DNA of 64,000 bases from an uncultured Duncaniella sp. (GCA_910587165.1 CAJUKP010000007.1:1-64000), one strand, 5' to 3'; positions 33,629-43,696 are shown, numbered from the stretch's first letter. The notes: generated by a model not told the origin, from the sequence alone. Made by a program: numbers and translations.

Positions 33629-34134
33629 ACTTCCTCGAGCTCCTCCTCCTCGTCCTTGCCTCTCAGGCCTATGATGTAAAGGGAAATGAAATAATCGAGG
33701 GAGATCTTGCCGGGTCCGGCTATGAGGATGTAGATGTAGATGCCGATGAACATTATGGGCAGATAGCCGGGGTCGGTGCTGTCAAGCCCGTAGATGGGGA
33801 GATTGGGCACCATGTCATGGAGTATGTAGTATTCCGCGGCACACATGGCGAAGATGGGGGGCAGACATGAGAGACGCGTGAGGAAGCCCGCCATTATGAG
33901 CAGCGAACACACCAGCTCGATGATGATCATCAGCACCAGGGCCGTCGACGGCGGCAGATTGAGCACTGTCGGGAAGTTGTCGGCCATGAGGTTGAAGTTG
34001 ACCAGATGGCGGATGCCGAACTGGAGCAGCATTATCCCTACGAACAGTCGCATGAAGAGCCTCGCCAGATTGGTGTAGGTGTAGCCGGTGAGGCGCAGGA
34101 AGCTGTTGGTGAGCGGTGAATATAACCAGGACAT
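33625..34134 (-). CDS. DoxX-family membrane protein
   Basis: 169 residues. Four predicted membrane helices with the DoxX layout: LARLFMRLFVGIMLLQFGIR, then IELVCSLLIMAGFLTRLSCL and a late PIMFIGIYIYILIAGPGKIS. DoxX proteins are small inner-membrane proteins linked to redox or thiol homeostasis. The acidic tail (KDEEEELEEV) is notable. Downstream of the thioredoxin-like gene and overlapping mnmA, which suggests a sulphur- or redox-themed operon (inference). Confidence 0.85.
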   Translation of the reverse strand: MSWLYSPLTNSFLRLTGYTYTNLARLFMRLFVGIMLLQFGIRHLVNFNLMADNFPTVLNLPPSTALVLMIIIELVCSLLIMAGFLTRLSCLPPIFAMCAAEYYILHDMVPNLPIYGLDSTDPGYLPIMFIGIYIYILIAGPGKISLDYFISLYIIGLRGKDEEEELEEV

Positions 34135-34209
34135 GGTGGATTATGTTTTCTTATGGATGGGGAATCCGGATGATGATGTGAAATGCGAGGAGAAGGGGGT
34201 GTCAATGAG

Positions 34210-35100
34210 TCATCTCTTCTTGAGCTGACGGGTGACGTCGAGTATCTGGTCGATGCTGAGGTGCTTGAACCGGATGTTGTGTTTCTTGTCGAGCACGTAG
34301 AAGTCAGGGGTGCCGAACCGGAGGTCGATCTGCAGGTCGGCGTCGGGATTGGCTCCGACACTCCATGTGGCGGGGAATGATTCGGCAGCCTTCCGCCAGG
34401 TCTCGTCGGGATCGGCCACCGATATGGCCACTATCTTCAGCCTACCTTCGTCGATGAGCTGTGTGGTGGATATGTCGGCGTCGAGACGAATGCGGGCCAT
34501 GTTGCAGTCCGAACAGTCGGGGTCATTGAAAAACACCACTATCACAGCCGCCGAATCGGATGAGAGGGTGCGCCGGCTGCCATCGGGGGTGGTGTAGGCA
34601 ATGTCGGCCACCGGGCCACCGGCCATCGAGCCTCTGAGCACTTCGGCCTGCCGGGCGAAACGGGCTTTCTCGGCTTTGTCGAGGCGCTTGTTCGCGCCCA
34701 CGGTCTCGGCGATGGGCAGATAGAGGTGGTCAATCCATACCTCGGCGGTGTCGGAATAGATGCGCCCTTCGGCCACATTGGCCAGATAGAGCTGATCCTT
34801 GGGCTGTTTGTCGAGACGCTTCATGAAGGCCCGCAGCGCGTCGGCTCCCTTCTCGGGATTGGCGTTCTCGAGGATCGACAGATATACCTTGAACTCCTGG
34901 GCCATCTTCGCGCGGGCGGAGAAGGCTTTGGAGAGCTCGCAGAAGTCCCAGAAGTGGTCGGCGAGATAGTTGCACCGACCCTGGAGAGTCGATATCGAAT
35001 CCGGCACGATGGGATATTGGAAATATGAGTCGGCCTTGGCCTGCACGGCGGCTCCGGCAAGCAACATGAGTGTCAGTATCAGATGTTTTATCCTGGACAT
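34210..35100 (-). CDS. Periplasmic thioredoxin-like protein (DUF5106-type N-terminus)
   Basis: 296 residues. Signal peptide (MSRIKHLILTLMLLAGAAVQAKA), an alpha-helical N-terminal domain of the DUF5106 type (about 25-165), and a thioredoxin-fold C-terminal part with a CxxC motif (DPDCSDCNMARI) after the strand AVIVVFFND and with the cis-Pro region FGTPDFYVLD. Probably a periplasmic thiol-disulphide protein. Start at 35100 gives the signal peptide. A full Bacteroidota promoter lies upstream. Confidence 0.85.
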   Translation of the reverse strand: MSRIKHLILTLMLLAGAAVQAKADSYFQYPIVPDSISTLQGRCNYLADHFWDFCELSKAFSARAKMAQEFKVYLSILENANPEKGADALRAFMKRLDKQPKDQLYLANVAEGRIYSDTAEVWIDHLYLPIAETVGANKRLDKAEKARFARQAEVLRGSMAGGPVADIAYTTPDGSRRTLSSDSAAVIVVFFNDPDCSDCNMARIRLDADISTTQLIDEGRLKIVAISVADPDETWRKAAESFPATWSVGANPDADLQIDLRFGTPDFYVLDKKHNIRFKHLSIDQILDVTRQLKKR

Positions 35101-35127
35101 AGTCGTAAATGCGGAATATTGCAATCA

Positions 35128-35158
35128 CAAAGTTAAGCAAAATCACCCGACCCGCAAA
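35128..35158 (-). promoter_or_regulatory. Bacteroidota promoter before the thioredoxin-like/DoxX/mnmA operon
   Basis: On the minus strand: TTTG, 19 bases, TAACTTTG. Both boxes are exact, ending 28 bases before the start codon. Confidence 0.85.
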
Positions 35159-35239
35159 AAAACATGATAAAAAGCGTGTTAAAAAATCGGCACCGGGATG
35201 GGATGATGTGAAAAACATCGAAAGCTGATAATAAAACAA

Positions 35240-35282
35240 AAAGATAGGAAACAGACAATGGATCAGTCTGTTTCCTATCTTT
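35240..35282 (-). terminator. Terminator after the protease/LRR operon
   Basis: A 17-bp perfect stem, AAAGATAGGAAACAGAC with its complement, 9-base loop. On the minus strand it is followed by TTTGTTTTATT. It lies 24 bases after the LRR gene stop. The core GGAAACA/TGTTTCC is like those of other hairpins in this window. Confidence 0.85.
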
Positions 35283-35306
35283 AAGGGTGGTTGCGTAAAG
35301 GGGCGG

Positions 35307-38300
35307 TTATCTTACGTAAACCTTTGACACCCGTGAGCCCTGGCGGCGGATGTAGATGCCCGGAGCCGGATCGGTGACGCGGATGCCCTGGAGATTGTAG
35401 TATTCCACGGGTGCACCGCTGTCATCTGTCCCGATATTGTCGAGGCTGCTTGAGGTGACGTTGATGAACGAGGTCATGAGGTAGAGGCCGGGGAAAAGGT
35501 CGTTGGTCATGACACACATTATGTGGGTGAAGTTGCCGTGGAAGGTTGTGACGCCGTTCTCGAGCGTGTATTCCTCTCCTGCCACGAGCTCTTCTCCCGC
35601 CAGAGCTCCGCTCTCATCGAGATAGGGGGAGTCGATGAACCAATGGTAGGAGGTGGCTGTCTCTCCGATCATGGCCTGGGATGAGAGGTCGACACGCCCC
35701 TCGGTCACAGTCACGTCGATGGGCTGCTGGCTGAGATAGTTGTAAAGTGTGTAGGCGGGAGAGATGGCGGGCAGGGTGGTGAATGTGAACCTGTTGCCGT
35801 CTAGGAAGAGTACTCTTAGTCCTTTGAGCGGGGTGAGGTCGATGCCGGTTAGACTGTTGTTGCTCAGCCACAGCTGTTCGATGGCCGGAGCTCCTGCGAG
35901 CGAGATGGAGGCGAGTGAGTTGTTGTTGAGGTTGAAATCCCAGAGCAGCGGGTTGTCAAGTATCACCTCGCCGGTAGCGTTGTCGGTCGCATGGGCCACC
36001 TCGAGTTTGCTGAAGCGGGTGAGGTCGAGGGTGGGGATGCTGTTGTTCGATACATTCAGCAGACGTAGCGAGGGGTAGTCTATCCAGTCAAGCGAGGTGA
36101 GGGCGTTGCCGTTGAGGTTGAGCTCGCTGAGTGCAGGTGACTGCGGGAGCTTGATATCGTCGGCGGTCATTCCGGTGCCGGAGCAGGTGAAGTTGATCAG
36201 ATTCTTCATGCGCGATGCATCCATTTCCTTGGTTTTCACGCCGCCGAAGGAGAACACTGTGAGTCCCTCGTCCTCGTCGTAGGAGTAGCACTTCACTTTG
36301 GCATCGGCGGTGGTGATGACCGGGAATGAGGAGAAGGTGGTGGCGAGGGGGTATTGCTCAAGATCGCCGTTGCCTTTCCAGTCGATGTAGACGGCTGTGC
36401 CGGGACGCGCGGCCGTGAGTGTGATCTCGGCGGTGTCAGCCTCGAGTGTGGTGAACGAGGCGAAGAGATTGGACGGCATTCCAGCGGCTTCGACTGCCGA
36501 TGTGGTGATGGCGTTCTCACCCTTGAAGTCGGGGAACGACGGGTGGGATATGCTGCACCATACGTTGCCCATAGTTGTGTCGAGGAATGTGAAGCGGCCT
36601 TTGTCGCCGGAGATCTGGGCGTCGGTCAACGGGGTGTCGCCGGCGAGGGTGTACCATGTGTACTCGGTGGTCTGTCCGTTATCGTCAAGCCATTCGGAGG
36701 AGAGGTTGACCGCCGGGGCTTTTGTCGGGAGCTGGATGCTTTTCTGCGGGGCGTAGAGATATTCGGCCACAGCTCCGGCAGCAGGGAGATTGGGGATCGT
36801 GATGTTGTTGCGCGACAGGTCGAGACGGCCGAGAGGGGTGTAGTCGGGTATGTAGAAAGTGGTCAGGAGATTGCCGGAGACATCGAGCGATGTGAGTGCC
36901 TCGCAGTCCTGGAGAGAAAGCTCTTCGAGCAGATTGTCGCTCACGTCGAGGGTGAGGAGGTTGGTCATGTTCTTCATGGGCACAGTCGTGAGTCTGTTGC
37001 CGCTCAGGTCGATGTCCAGAAGGGTGCGGTGGTCGTTGAAGGTGACTTCGGTGAGACGGTTGTCCGCGAGGTTGATGGAACTGAGCAGGTTCTTGCCGTA
37101 TCCGCCGTTCTCGGTGGAGAGGTCAATGGCGGTGAGGGTGTTGCGGGGCAGACTGAGACGGGTGAGCGAGCGGTTCCATGTCAGGTCGATGCGCGATAGG
37201 CCGCAGCCGTCGATCTCGAGCAGGGAGAGCGAGCGGGCCGCCGAGAGGTCGGTGCGCAGCAAGGGTACATTCCTGATGGAGACGGCTGTGAGGTCGGTGC
37301 CCTCGGGCAGACTGATTGTCACGACTCCTTTACCCTTGCGGGTTCCGGCCACGTTGTCGGTGGCGGGTATGCCGGGTGTCGTGGCGGTGAATGTCTCGGG
37401 AACTCCGTCGCCGAAATCAACCGTGAAGCTTACAGGATGTTCCTCCGAGGCTCCGGCGATGCCTATGCCCATGGTGAAGGATGAGGCTGATGACGAGAGG
37501 GTGAATGTGGCTGTGGTGACAGGCTTTCCGAAGTTCTCGGGGGACTTGACCATGAATTTGGAGGATGTCATGGGATAGACCGGAAGCGCCGAGTTGGTGA
37601 ACTGCACGTAGACCGAGTCTGTGGTCTCGCCCAGCAGTATGAGCCGGCCGTCGGAATAGGAGTAGAGCGACGGATCCACCGGGACAGGATCGAGGAGATT
37701 GCTCTCGCTGATGGTGTAGAGAGTGGCGGTGGTTGTGCTGCCGGGGCGGTTTACCTTTGAGGAGAAGTCGATGGCCGCACCTACGGGATAGCTACGGTCG
37801 ACGGCGAAGGGGTTCTGCGAGTAGTAGTATTCGCCGAATGAGGGGCGCTCCTCGGGGAGAGTCACGAAGTCCATCATGTTGCGGGAGAGGTCGACGTCGT
37901 AGAGGTCGGGGCAGTTTGAGATGTCTATGGAGGTGAGGAGATTGCCCGCGCAGCTGAGGTTGACGAGTTTCGGGCAGCCTGACACATCGAGCGATGTGAG
38001 CAGATTGTCGGCAACGAAAAGACGCACCAGCTCGGGCTTTGAGCCGAGGTCGATCCGCGTGAGTTTCACGTCATTGTTGACTCTGCCCGAGTGGGCGGCG
38101 TAGAGCTCGGTGAGATATGGGTTGCAACTCAGGTCTATATCGGGGATGCGGGTCTCCGAGATGTTGAGTATGAGAAGTTTAGGGTTCTTTGTGACATCCA
38201 GGGAGGCTACCGGGGTGACATCTATGGAGAGTTGCATCAGTTCAGGACATCCCGTGGGGTCGCAGGTGGTGAGCCCTTTGTTGTTCCATGCGATGAAGGA

Positions 38301-38891
38301 AACGAGCGAGGGGTAGTCGCGCAGGGAGAATGATTGGTCGAGATGGTCGACGATACTCATGGAGAGTATTGTCAGATCGGGTTTGTCGGGACCGACGACA
38401 AGCGGGGTCTCGGCGGTGAAGGGGTTGTTGCCCAGATAGAGAGCCTGGAGCTTGTGCATATCGGTGAGGTCGAGGGCCCGGAGCTGGTTGTTCTCGAGAT
38501 TGAGGATTTCGATGTTTGTCAGCTGTGGCATGGATATGTCGGTGATGTAGCATCCGTCCATGTCGATGTAGTCGATATTGGCGGGGTCGCCGTAGATGCG
38601 GACATATCCGTCGCGGTTGACGGATGCTGTGACCACAGTGCCTTTTATTGATTGAGTGGAGGAGTCGAACACGGCCGGTTCGATCTCATACTCCTGGGTT
38701 CCGAATCCGCAGTCGATGTCGTAGTATGCGGTTGATTTCGTGCCGAGCGTGAAATGGAATGAGTTGGACTCGCCGTTGAGCTCGTAGAGGGAGGTCCGGA
38801 ACTCAATGATAGGAGTCTCGGGCTCGGCCGCTATGGCCGGCAATGTTCCGGCGAGCATGGCTCCGGCTAAAAACAGATGTTGAAGTTTCAT
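35307..38891 (-). CDS. Large leucine-rich-repeat surface protein with YNLQG tail
   Basis: 1194 residues. Signal peptide (MKLQHLFLAGAMLAGTLPAIA), then three blocks of leucine-rich repeats of about 20-24 residues (LEILNLENNQLRALDLTD, LLDIDLSGNRLTTVPMKN, LRLLNVSNNSIPTLDLTR) separated by beta-sandwich-like stretches of about 150 residues, and an EYYNLQGIRV...GIYIRRQGSRV C-terminus. It is probably a surface or secreted binding protein. It starts 11 bases after the stop of the protease gene and ends in a strong terminator, so protease and LRR protein are one operon. Ligand unknown. Confidence 0.88.
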   Translation of the reverse strand: MKLQHLFLAGAMLAGTLPAIAAEPETPIIEFRTSLYELNGESNSFHFTLGTKSTAYYDIDCGFGTQEYEIEPAVFDSSTQSIKGTVVTASVNRDGYVRIYGDPANIDYIDMDGCYITDISMPQLTNIEILNLENNQLRALDLTDMHKLQALYLGNNPFTAETPLVVGPDKPDLTILSMSIVDHLDQSFSLRDYPSLVSFIAWNNKGLTTCDPTGCPELMQLSIDVTPVASLDVTKNPKLLILNISETRIPDIDLSCNPYLTELYAAHSGRVNNDVKLTRIDLGSKPELVRLFVADNLLTSLDVSGCPKLVNLSCAGNLLTSIDISNCPDLYDVDLSRNMMDFVTLPEERPSFGEYYYSQNPFAVDRSYPVGAAIDFSSKVNRPGSTTTATLYTISESNLLDPVPVDPSLYSYSDGRLILLGETTDSVYVQFTNSALPVYPMTSSKFMVKSPENFGKPVTTATFTLSSSASSFTMGIGIAGASEEHPVSFTVDFGDGVPETFTATTPGIPATDNVAGTRKGKGVVTISLPEGTDLTAVSIRNVPLLRTDLSAARSLSLLEIDGCGLSRIDLTWNRSLTRLSLPRNTLTAIDLSTENGGYGKNLLSSINLADNRLTEVTFNDHRTLLDIDLSGNRLTTVPMKNMTNLLTLDVSDNLLEELSLQDCEALTSLDVSGNLLTTFYIPDYTPLGRLDLSRNNITIPNLPAAGAVAEYLYAPQKSIQLPTKAPAVNLSSEWLDDNGQTTEYTWYTLAGDTPLTDAQISGDKGRFTFLDTTMGNVWCSISHPSFPDFKGENAITTSAVEAAGMPSNLFASFTTLEADTAEITLTAARPGTAVYIDWKGNGDLEQYPLATTFSSFPVITTADAKVKCYSYDEDEGLTVFSFGGVKTKEMDASRMKNLINFTCSGTGMTADDIKLPQSPALSELNLNGNALTSLDWIDYPSLRLLNVSNNSIPTLDLTRFSKLEVAHATDNATGEVILDNPLLWDFNLNNNSLASISLAGAPAIEQLWLSNNSLTGIDLTPLKGLRVLFLDGNRFTFTTLPAISPAYTLYNYLSQQPIDVTVTEGRVDLSSQAMIGETATSYHWFIDSPYLDESGALAGEELVAGEEYTLENGVTTFHGNFTHIMCVMTNDLFPGLYLMTSFINVTSSSLDNIGTDDSGAPVEYYNLQGIRVTDPAPGIYIRRQGSRVSKVYVR

Positions 38892-38902
38892 TGGTATCTT
38901 CG

Positions 38903-41152
38903 TTACTTGATGGCTATTCGTAGGGATGTGTTGTTGATGGAGAGTATGTAGATTCCGGGGCGGACAGACGATGCGTCCAGCAGAGCCTGGCTGCCGTCTG
39001 AGCGGATGGCAGCAACCTCGATGCCCTGGAGATTATAAAGGGTGGCACTGATGTTTTTCGCACCGGCGAGGAAGATCTCGAACCGGTTGTCCCCGAGGCG
39101 GGTCACCATCGGGCGCGACGAGTCGGCCACCGGCGAGCAGATGCCTGTGGAGCGCGCGAGCACCTCCTTCAGTCCGGCGTATGCGTCGAACTTTCCGGCG
39201 CCCCACTGCACGGGATTGCCGGTTGTGGCTACGGCGTCGTCCTTCACGGAGGTCTTGGCTATAATGTCGATCACCTCCGCGGCGGTCAGCTCAGGGTCGG
39301 CCTCGAGCCACAGGGCGATGGCGCCCGACACGACGGGAGTGGCCATGGATGTGCCGGCGCAATACTGCCATGAATAACGGCGGGAACCATCGGAGGCTGT
39401 GGCCTGGAGTTCGCGGTCGGGCACATAGTTCTCCTCGAGATAGTATTCGTTGGTCGATGAAATCAGCGCCACGCCGGGTGCGCAGACATGGGGGAGGGTG
39501 CGTCCGTCGGTCAATGTGCCGTAGGATGTGAAGTAGGTCATCTCACCTTCGGGCACCATGCCTGGTTCGTAGCCGTAGATGTTGTTGTCGACCGATGCCC
39601 AGCGTTCGCGGGTGTTGTAGGCACCAACCACCACGGTGTTACGGCCTGTGGCGAGGTCGGAGATGGTACCGTCGGTAGTACCGTCGGAGAATCCGGGAAG
39701 GCCGAAGGATGAGAACTGGTTGAACTGTGCGTCGCCATAAAGGTCGATTCTCTGTCCGGGGTTGCCGTCGACCTGTATGCCGAGGAGGTAGTTTCCGTCC
39801 GGGTTGCCTTCGGTGTTGTCCCACAGCATACAGTCGATTATCGCATAGTAGCGTCCGGAGGCCTCGTCGGTCATGGCACCGACGCCCACATAGCCGCAGA
39901 ACCATTTGCCGAGTTGTGGTGACACGATGTCATCGTCGGTCTGCTTGTATTCGGCCGATGTGACCCAGTATTTCATGGTTCCCTCGGTCTCGCCGAGCGG
40001 CATACGGAAGGCAACGCGCCCTCTGGAGCGGTTGATGGCCACCGCCTGGACCACAAACGAGCGATCGTTATCGGAATAGATGTAGGTCTGTCCGGCCCTC
40101 ACGTTGGGAAATTCGTCCACGGGCTGTGGGAGATCGAAACAGGTGAGAAGCGGATCCTGATCGGACGCGCTGAAGGTCTTGGAGAGGCATATCGGGAGCG
40201 CCCCCTCGTTGCCGGCGGCCATGCACACCACGACACGGTCCTGTTCGGATATCTGGTCGATGTAACGGCAGAGGGCTGATGATCCGTCGTGCGGTCCCAC
40301 GTTGCTGCCGAGCGAGAGGTTGATCACCGCCGGTTGTTTTTTGTAATAGGCATAGTTGAGTATGGTCTCGATGCCGAGGGCCACGTAGTAGTCCGAGGAA
40401 GCTCCGGATGCCACGGCGATCTCGGATTCGGTGGCAACACCGTAATAGGGATTGTCGATCTCGGCGAGCGACTGATTACCGCCGTCGGCCACGCTTGCCG
40501 ATATTTTACCCCGGTAGCCTCCGGCCATTATGCCGAGGGTGTGTGTGCCGTGGAAGTTGTCGCCGTCCTCGGTGTCGACCACATGGAGCTCATCGGCGGT
40601 GAGTATCTGCTCCACTCGCTCGCCGGTCTGTGTGGGGCGGTAGTAGCAGAAGCTCTGTATGCGTGGGGAGCCGTCGGAGTTCTTGAAATTGAGATGGTTG
40701 GGGTCGAAACCTCCATCCACGATGCCGGCCACCACTCCGCGTCCGGTGTAGGCACGGGGCAGATCGGTGCCGGCGTGGATCTTGTCGATGCCGGTGACGG
40801 CACGCGCTCTGTCAAGTTTGGGTGTGACGGGTTTCTCGAGGTTGATGGCGCTGACAGCGGCCGATGTCTCGAGGGCCGGGAGCAGCGAGCGGTCAAACTC
40901 GGCTATCACGGCAGCTCCGCGGGAGGAGCGCACGATGACACCCATGGCCTCGAGGTCGGTTGCGGTTGATCCGGGTGAGAGTGTGATGAAACCGCGGAGG
41001 GTGTCGGTGTGTGGTGCTACACGGAGGTGGCCGTCTGATGCCCGTGTGACAGCCGGTGTGCGAAGGCGGGCCTGCGAACCGAGGTCGAGTTTTGACTGAC
41101 CGTATGCAGCCACTGACGCGAGCAGAAAAAGTGTAATGATTGATTTCCTCAT
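38903..41152 (-). CDS. Subtilisin-like (S8) serine protease with YNLQG tail
   Basis: 749 residues. Signal peptide (MRKSIITLFLLASVAAYGQ), a prodomain-like region (about 20-115), an S8 catalytic domain with Asp146 (VAGIVDGGFDP), His201 (DNFHGTHTLGIMAG) and Ser in AGTSMATPVVSGAIA, a beta-rich insert of about 200 residues between His and Ser, and a LYNLQGIEV...GIYILSINN tail of the type IX type. An exported or surface protease. Start at 41152 gives the signal peptide; 18 upstream residues in the open frame do not fit. Forms an operon with the LRR protein. Confidence 0.9.
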   Translation of the reverse strand: MRKSIITLFLLASVAAYGQSKLDLGSQARLRTPAVTRASDGHLRVAPHTDTLRGFITLSPGSTATDLEAMGVIVRSSRGAAVIAEFDRSLLPALETSAAVSAINLEKPVTPKLDRARAVTGIDKIHAGTDLPRAYTGRGVVAGIVDGGFDPNHLNFKNSDGSPRIQSFCYYRPTQTGERVEQILTADELHVVDTEDGDNFHGTHTLGIMAGGYRGKISASVADGGNQSLAEIDNPYYGVATESEIAVASGASSDYYVALGIETILNYAYYKKQPAVINLSLGSNVGPHDGSSALCRYIDQISEQDRVVVCMAAGNEGALPICLSKTFSASDQDPLLTCFDLPQPVDEFPNVRAGQTYIYSDNDRSFVVQAVAINRSRGRVAFRMPLGETEGTMKYWVTSAEYKQTDDDIVSPQLGKWFCGYVGVGAMTDEASGRYYAIIDCMLWDNTEGNPDGNYLLGIQVDGNPGQRIDLYGDAQFNQFSSFGLPGFSDGTTDGTISDLATGRNTVVVGAYNTRERWASVDNNIYGYEPGMVPEGEMTYFTSYGTLTDGRTLPHVCAPGVALISSTNEYYLEENYVPDRELQATASDGSRRYSWQYCAGTSMATPVVSGAIALWLEADPELTAAEVIDIIAKTSVKDDAVATTGNPVQWGAGKFDAYAGLKEVLARSTGICSPVADSSRPMVTRLGDNRFEIFLAGAKNISATLYNLQGIEVAAIRSDGSQALLDASSVRPGIYILSINNTSLRIAIK

Positions 41153-41199
41153 GGGGTGGGTAGGTATGAATGATATGGAAAGCCGCTGTGTGAGAGGAT

Positions 41200-41306
41200 A
41201 TGACAACAGAAGGGGATAAGAAACAGATTATTTCGTTTTGTCACTGCCCTGAGGCTGTGGGTTGTCCAAATAATCATTTATGTTTCTTATGCCCTTCTGT
41301 TGTCAT
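41200..41306. repeat. Imperfect long hairpin between two surface-protein genes
   Basis: ATGACAACAGAAGGG (41200-41214) pairs with CCCTTCTGTTGTCAT (41292-41306); after one mismatch ATAAGAAACA (41216-41225) pairs with TGTTTCTTAT (41281-41290); then GATTATTT pairs with AAATAATC across a 5-base bulge. It is in the leader of the S8 protease gene or downstream of the 721-residue protein gene. It shares the AAGAAACA/TGTTTCTT core with the long nested palindromes but lacks their outer units. Confidence 0.8.
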
Positions 41307-41367
41307 CATGTATCATTCAATCCGTAGGTGGTTTCATGATACATGGTATGTCGCCGGATTTATCCTT

Positions 41368-43533
41368 TCAGCGGACGATGAACTTTCTGCCACCGATTAT
41401 ATAGAGACCGGCGGGGAGAGCCTTTATCTGGTCGGGAGTGGCTGCTGACTTGACGAGTATGCCCTGGAGGTTGTAGACATCGTTGAGTCCGGATGCGGAG
41501 TCAACGCCGATGCCTTCGAGGGCCGACTTGGCCGAGATGATCACCTTGGTATCGGCTTCAATAGTGGTGGAGTATACGCCGTCGACAGCCTCGATGGGGG
41601 TGTCGTTGACAGTCACTACCAGCACAGTGCCTTCAGAAGCGGATGTGGGCGCGATGGTGTAGAATGTTCCGGGGAGCACCGAGAGCTCGGCCACATTGTC
41701 GGGCTGTGCGGTGATGTGGTCGGTGGTGAATGCCACAGTCAGGCCATCCTGGATCTCGTTGGTGACGGTGACGGGTGTCACTTCCGCGGGATAGATCTTG
41801 ATGACGTCGCCGGAGGCGAAGTTGTCAAGCTCGGGATAAGTGTTGCTGTACTGCTTGGGCCAGATCTGCTCATTGTTGAAGTAGACGGCGTTCACGTCGG
41901 GATAGAGACCGAGGTAGAAGGGCTTGTCGAGTTCGTTGAAGTCGAAGAAGTTGTAGCCGGCCTCAAGAGCCATGGATTTCTCCTGAGGAGCACCCTGCTT
42001 GAGAGTGAAGGCCGCGTAATCCCAACCGTTTTCGTTGGTGGGTGAGTCACCCTTGGCAAGATATACCACACCCTTCATGGTGCGCTCGTAGGGAGCGGTG
42101 GCAAATGTGATGGTCATATCGCCTGATACATTGAATGCGATCTCGTTCAGATTGCTGAAGATTTCTTCAGTCGAAGTGGTCACTTCTGTAAAGATGGCGT
42201 CGGGAGCGGGCAGGAAATGGAGGTATGAGCTACGCTGCGATACTTCGATTTCTGTTGAGTCGCCGGTCAGGGTGATGGGTTTGGCGGTTCCATAGCCGTA
42301 GTAGCCGTTGATGTGGGCGGGATCAGTGCATTTTACAGTGACCTTGTAGGTGGGGATGGGAGTTGCGGTAACCTCGAAGTTATAGCCGTTCTCGTTCTTG
42401 ACAGTGATGGCGTATGAGCCGTAGGAATAAATTGGAGATCCGTTCTCAGTGAGGGTCACGTCATATTTGTTCTGATTGAAGCTGATGGCGAGGAGCGAGC
42501 CAAGCTTGACACTGAAATCGGGGCTCTGCCATTCCGATGCGGGGACAGCCTCGTTGTCGACACTCACGTTGATGGCATCTTCCGTTCCTTCGTTGGTCAG
42601 GGTGATCTTGACGGGAGCATTGATGTCGGGGAAGTCGGTGATTACCTTGACAATGTCGCCGTTGGCAGGGGTGATTCTCCATGAGGAGCCTGATGCTTCG
42701 ACCGGCTGGTCGTTGAGAAGCACCTTATAGAGAGATACGCCGTATTCTGCCGACTCTATGGTGATGGGGAGTTCGGTTTCGGGATTGAAACGGATCTCGG
42801 TGGTCGCACCATCGAGGGGAATATCCTGATATATCTCGTTGCGGCGGACAGACACGAGTCCGGGATCGCCCTCTACCTCGAGGATGAATGACTCGGTGCG
42901 GGCGTCGTTGAGGTTGTATGCCTCGACTGTGTAGGTGGTGGTGCCGTCGGAGAGGGAATAGCCTGAGACATAGCTTGATGTGGTGGGACGGTAGGCCATC
43001 TCCGAGCCATTCTGATCCTTGATGGAGGATATCATGTAGTCCGGATAGGCGTTTATGTACAGATATGAATCATCGGTCATGTTGACTGTCCATGCGCCGT
43101 CCACCTGCTCGGCGGCTCCATAATCCTTCTCGTCAAGTGTGAGGTATATCATGGTAGGATCGGCCTTGCAGACAAATACTTTTGGTTCTTTTTCCTTGAC
43201 GGTGCAGGTGACGACGTCACCGTCGACAAGCTCGGAGTTGTAGACCGCGACGTTGGAGGCCGCGCTGTAAGCGAAGTTGAAACCGGCAAGGTTGGTGGCC
43301 GATGTGATGGTGTAGCCTGATATGGCGCGCAGGAGAATGGAGTAGTCGCTCTCGCTGAGAGTGACCTCTACCGATTTTGTCTCTTCATTCCAGGGAATTC
43401 TCTGATAGGTGGCGGGATCAGTCACATACATCGCTTCGATGTCGTTTGTGACCACGGTGACGGTCTTTCCTTGCGCTGCGAGGGCAACGAGACACAGGAG
43501 GAACGTCAGAAGAGTAATGTAAAACTTCTTCAT
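41368..43533 (-). CDS. Secreted beta-rich protein with YNLQG tail, unknown function
   Basis: 721 residues. Signal peptide (MKKFYITLLTFLLCLVALAAQG). The body looks like a series of beta-sandwich modules of about 90 residues with recurring patterns such as VTCTVKEKEPKVFVCK, YTVEAYNLND, VKITLTNEGTEDAINV, but no named domain is recognised. The C-terminus is VYNLQGILVKS...GLYIIGGRKFIVR, as in other surface proteins here. Probably exported to the surface. Single gene with its own promoter. Confidence 0.82.
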   Translation of the reverse strand: MKKFYITLLTFLLCLVALAAQGKTVTVVTNDIEAMYVTDPATYQRIPWNEETKSVEVTLSESDYSILLRAISGYTITSATNLAGFNFAYSAASNVAVYNSELVDGDVVTCTVKEKEPKVFVCKADPTMIYLTLDEKDYGAAEQVDGAWTVNMTDDSYLYINAYPDYMISSIKDQNGSEMAYRPTTSSYVSGYSLSDGTTTYTVEAYNLNDARTESFILEVEGDPGLVSVRRNEIYQDIPLDGATTEIRFNPETELPITIESAEYGVSLYKVLLNDQPVEASGSSWRITPANGDIVKVITDFPDINAPVKITLTNEGTEDAINVSVDNEAVPASEWQSPDFSVKLGSLLAISFNQNKYDVTLTENGSPIYSYGSYAITVKNENGYNFEVTATPIPTYKVTVKCTDPAHINGYYGYGTAKPITLTGDSTEIEVSQRSSYLHFLPAPDAIFTEVTTSTEEIFSNLNEIAFNVSGDMTITFATAPYERTMKGVVYLAKGDSPTNENGWDYAAFTLKQGAPQEKSMALEAGYNFFDFNELDKPFYLGLYPDVNAVYFNNEQIWPKQYSNTYPELDNFASGDVIKIYPAEVTPVTVTNEIQDGLTVAFTTDHITAQPDNVAELSVLPGTFYTIAPTSASEGTVLVVTVNDTPIEAVDGVYSTTIEADTKVIISAKSALEGIGVDSASGLNDVYNLQGILVKSAATPDQIKALPAGLYIIGGRKFIVR

Positions 43534-43586
43534 GGACAGGTGAGGTTTTTTTGGGTTATTTTTTGGTTTTTTTTAGTTACTTGTCG

Positions 43587-43618
43587 CAAAAGTAGTCAAA
43601 AGTGTGTTTTTATGCAAG
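43587..43618 (-). promoter_or_regulatory. Bacteroidota promoter before the 721-residue protein gene
   Basis: On the minus strand: CTTG, 20 bases, TACTTTTG. The -7 box is exact; the -33 box matches three of four. Confidence 0.72.
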
Positions 43619-43696
43619 AGAAACTTTAAATTTGTCATAAAAAAGTGTTAAAATATGCCATAGAGATAGCTGTGGCGGGGGTGGCCATCTCACAGG

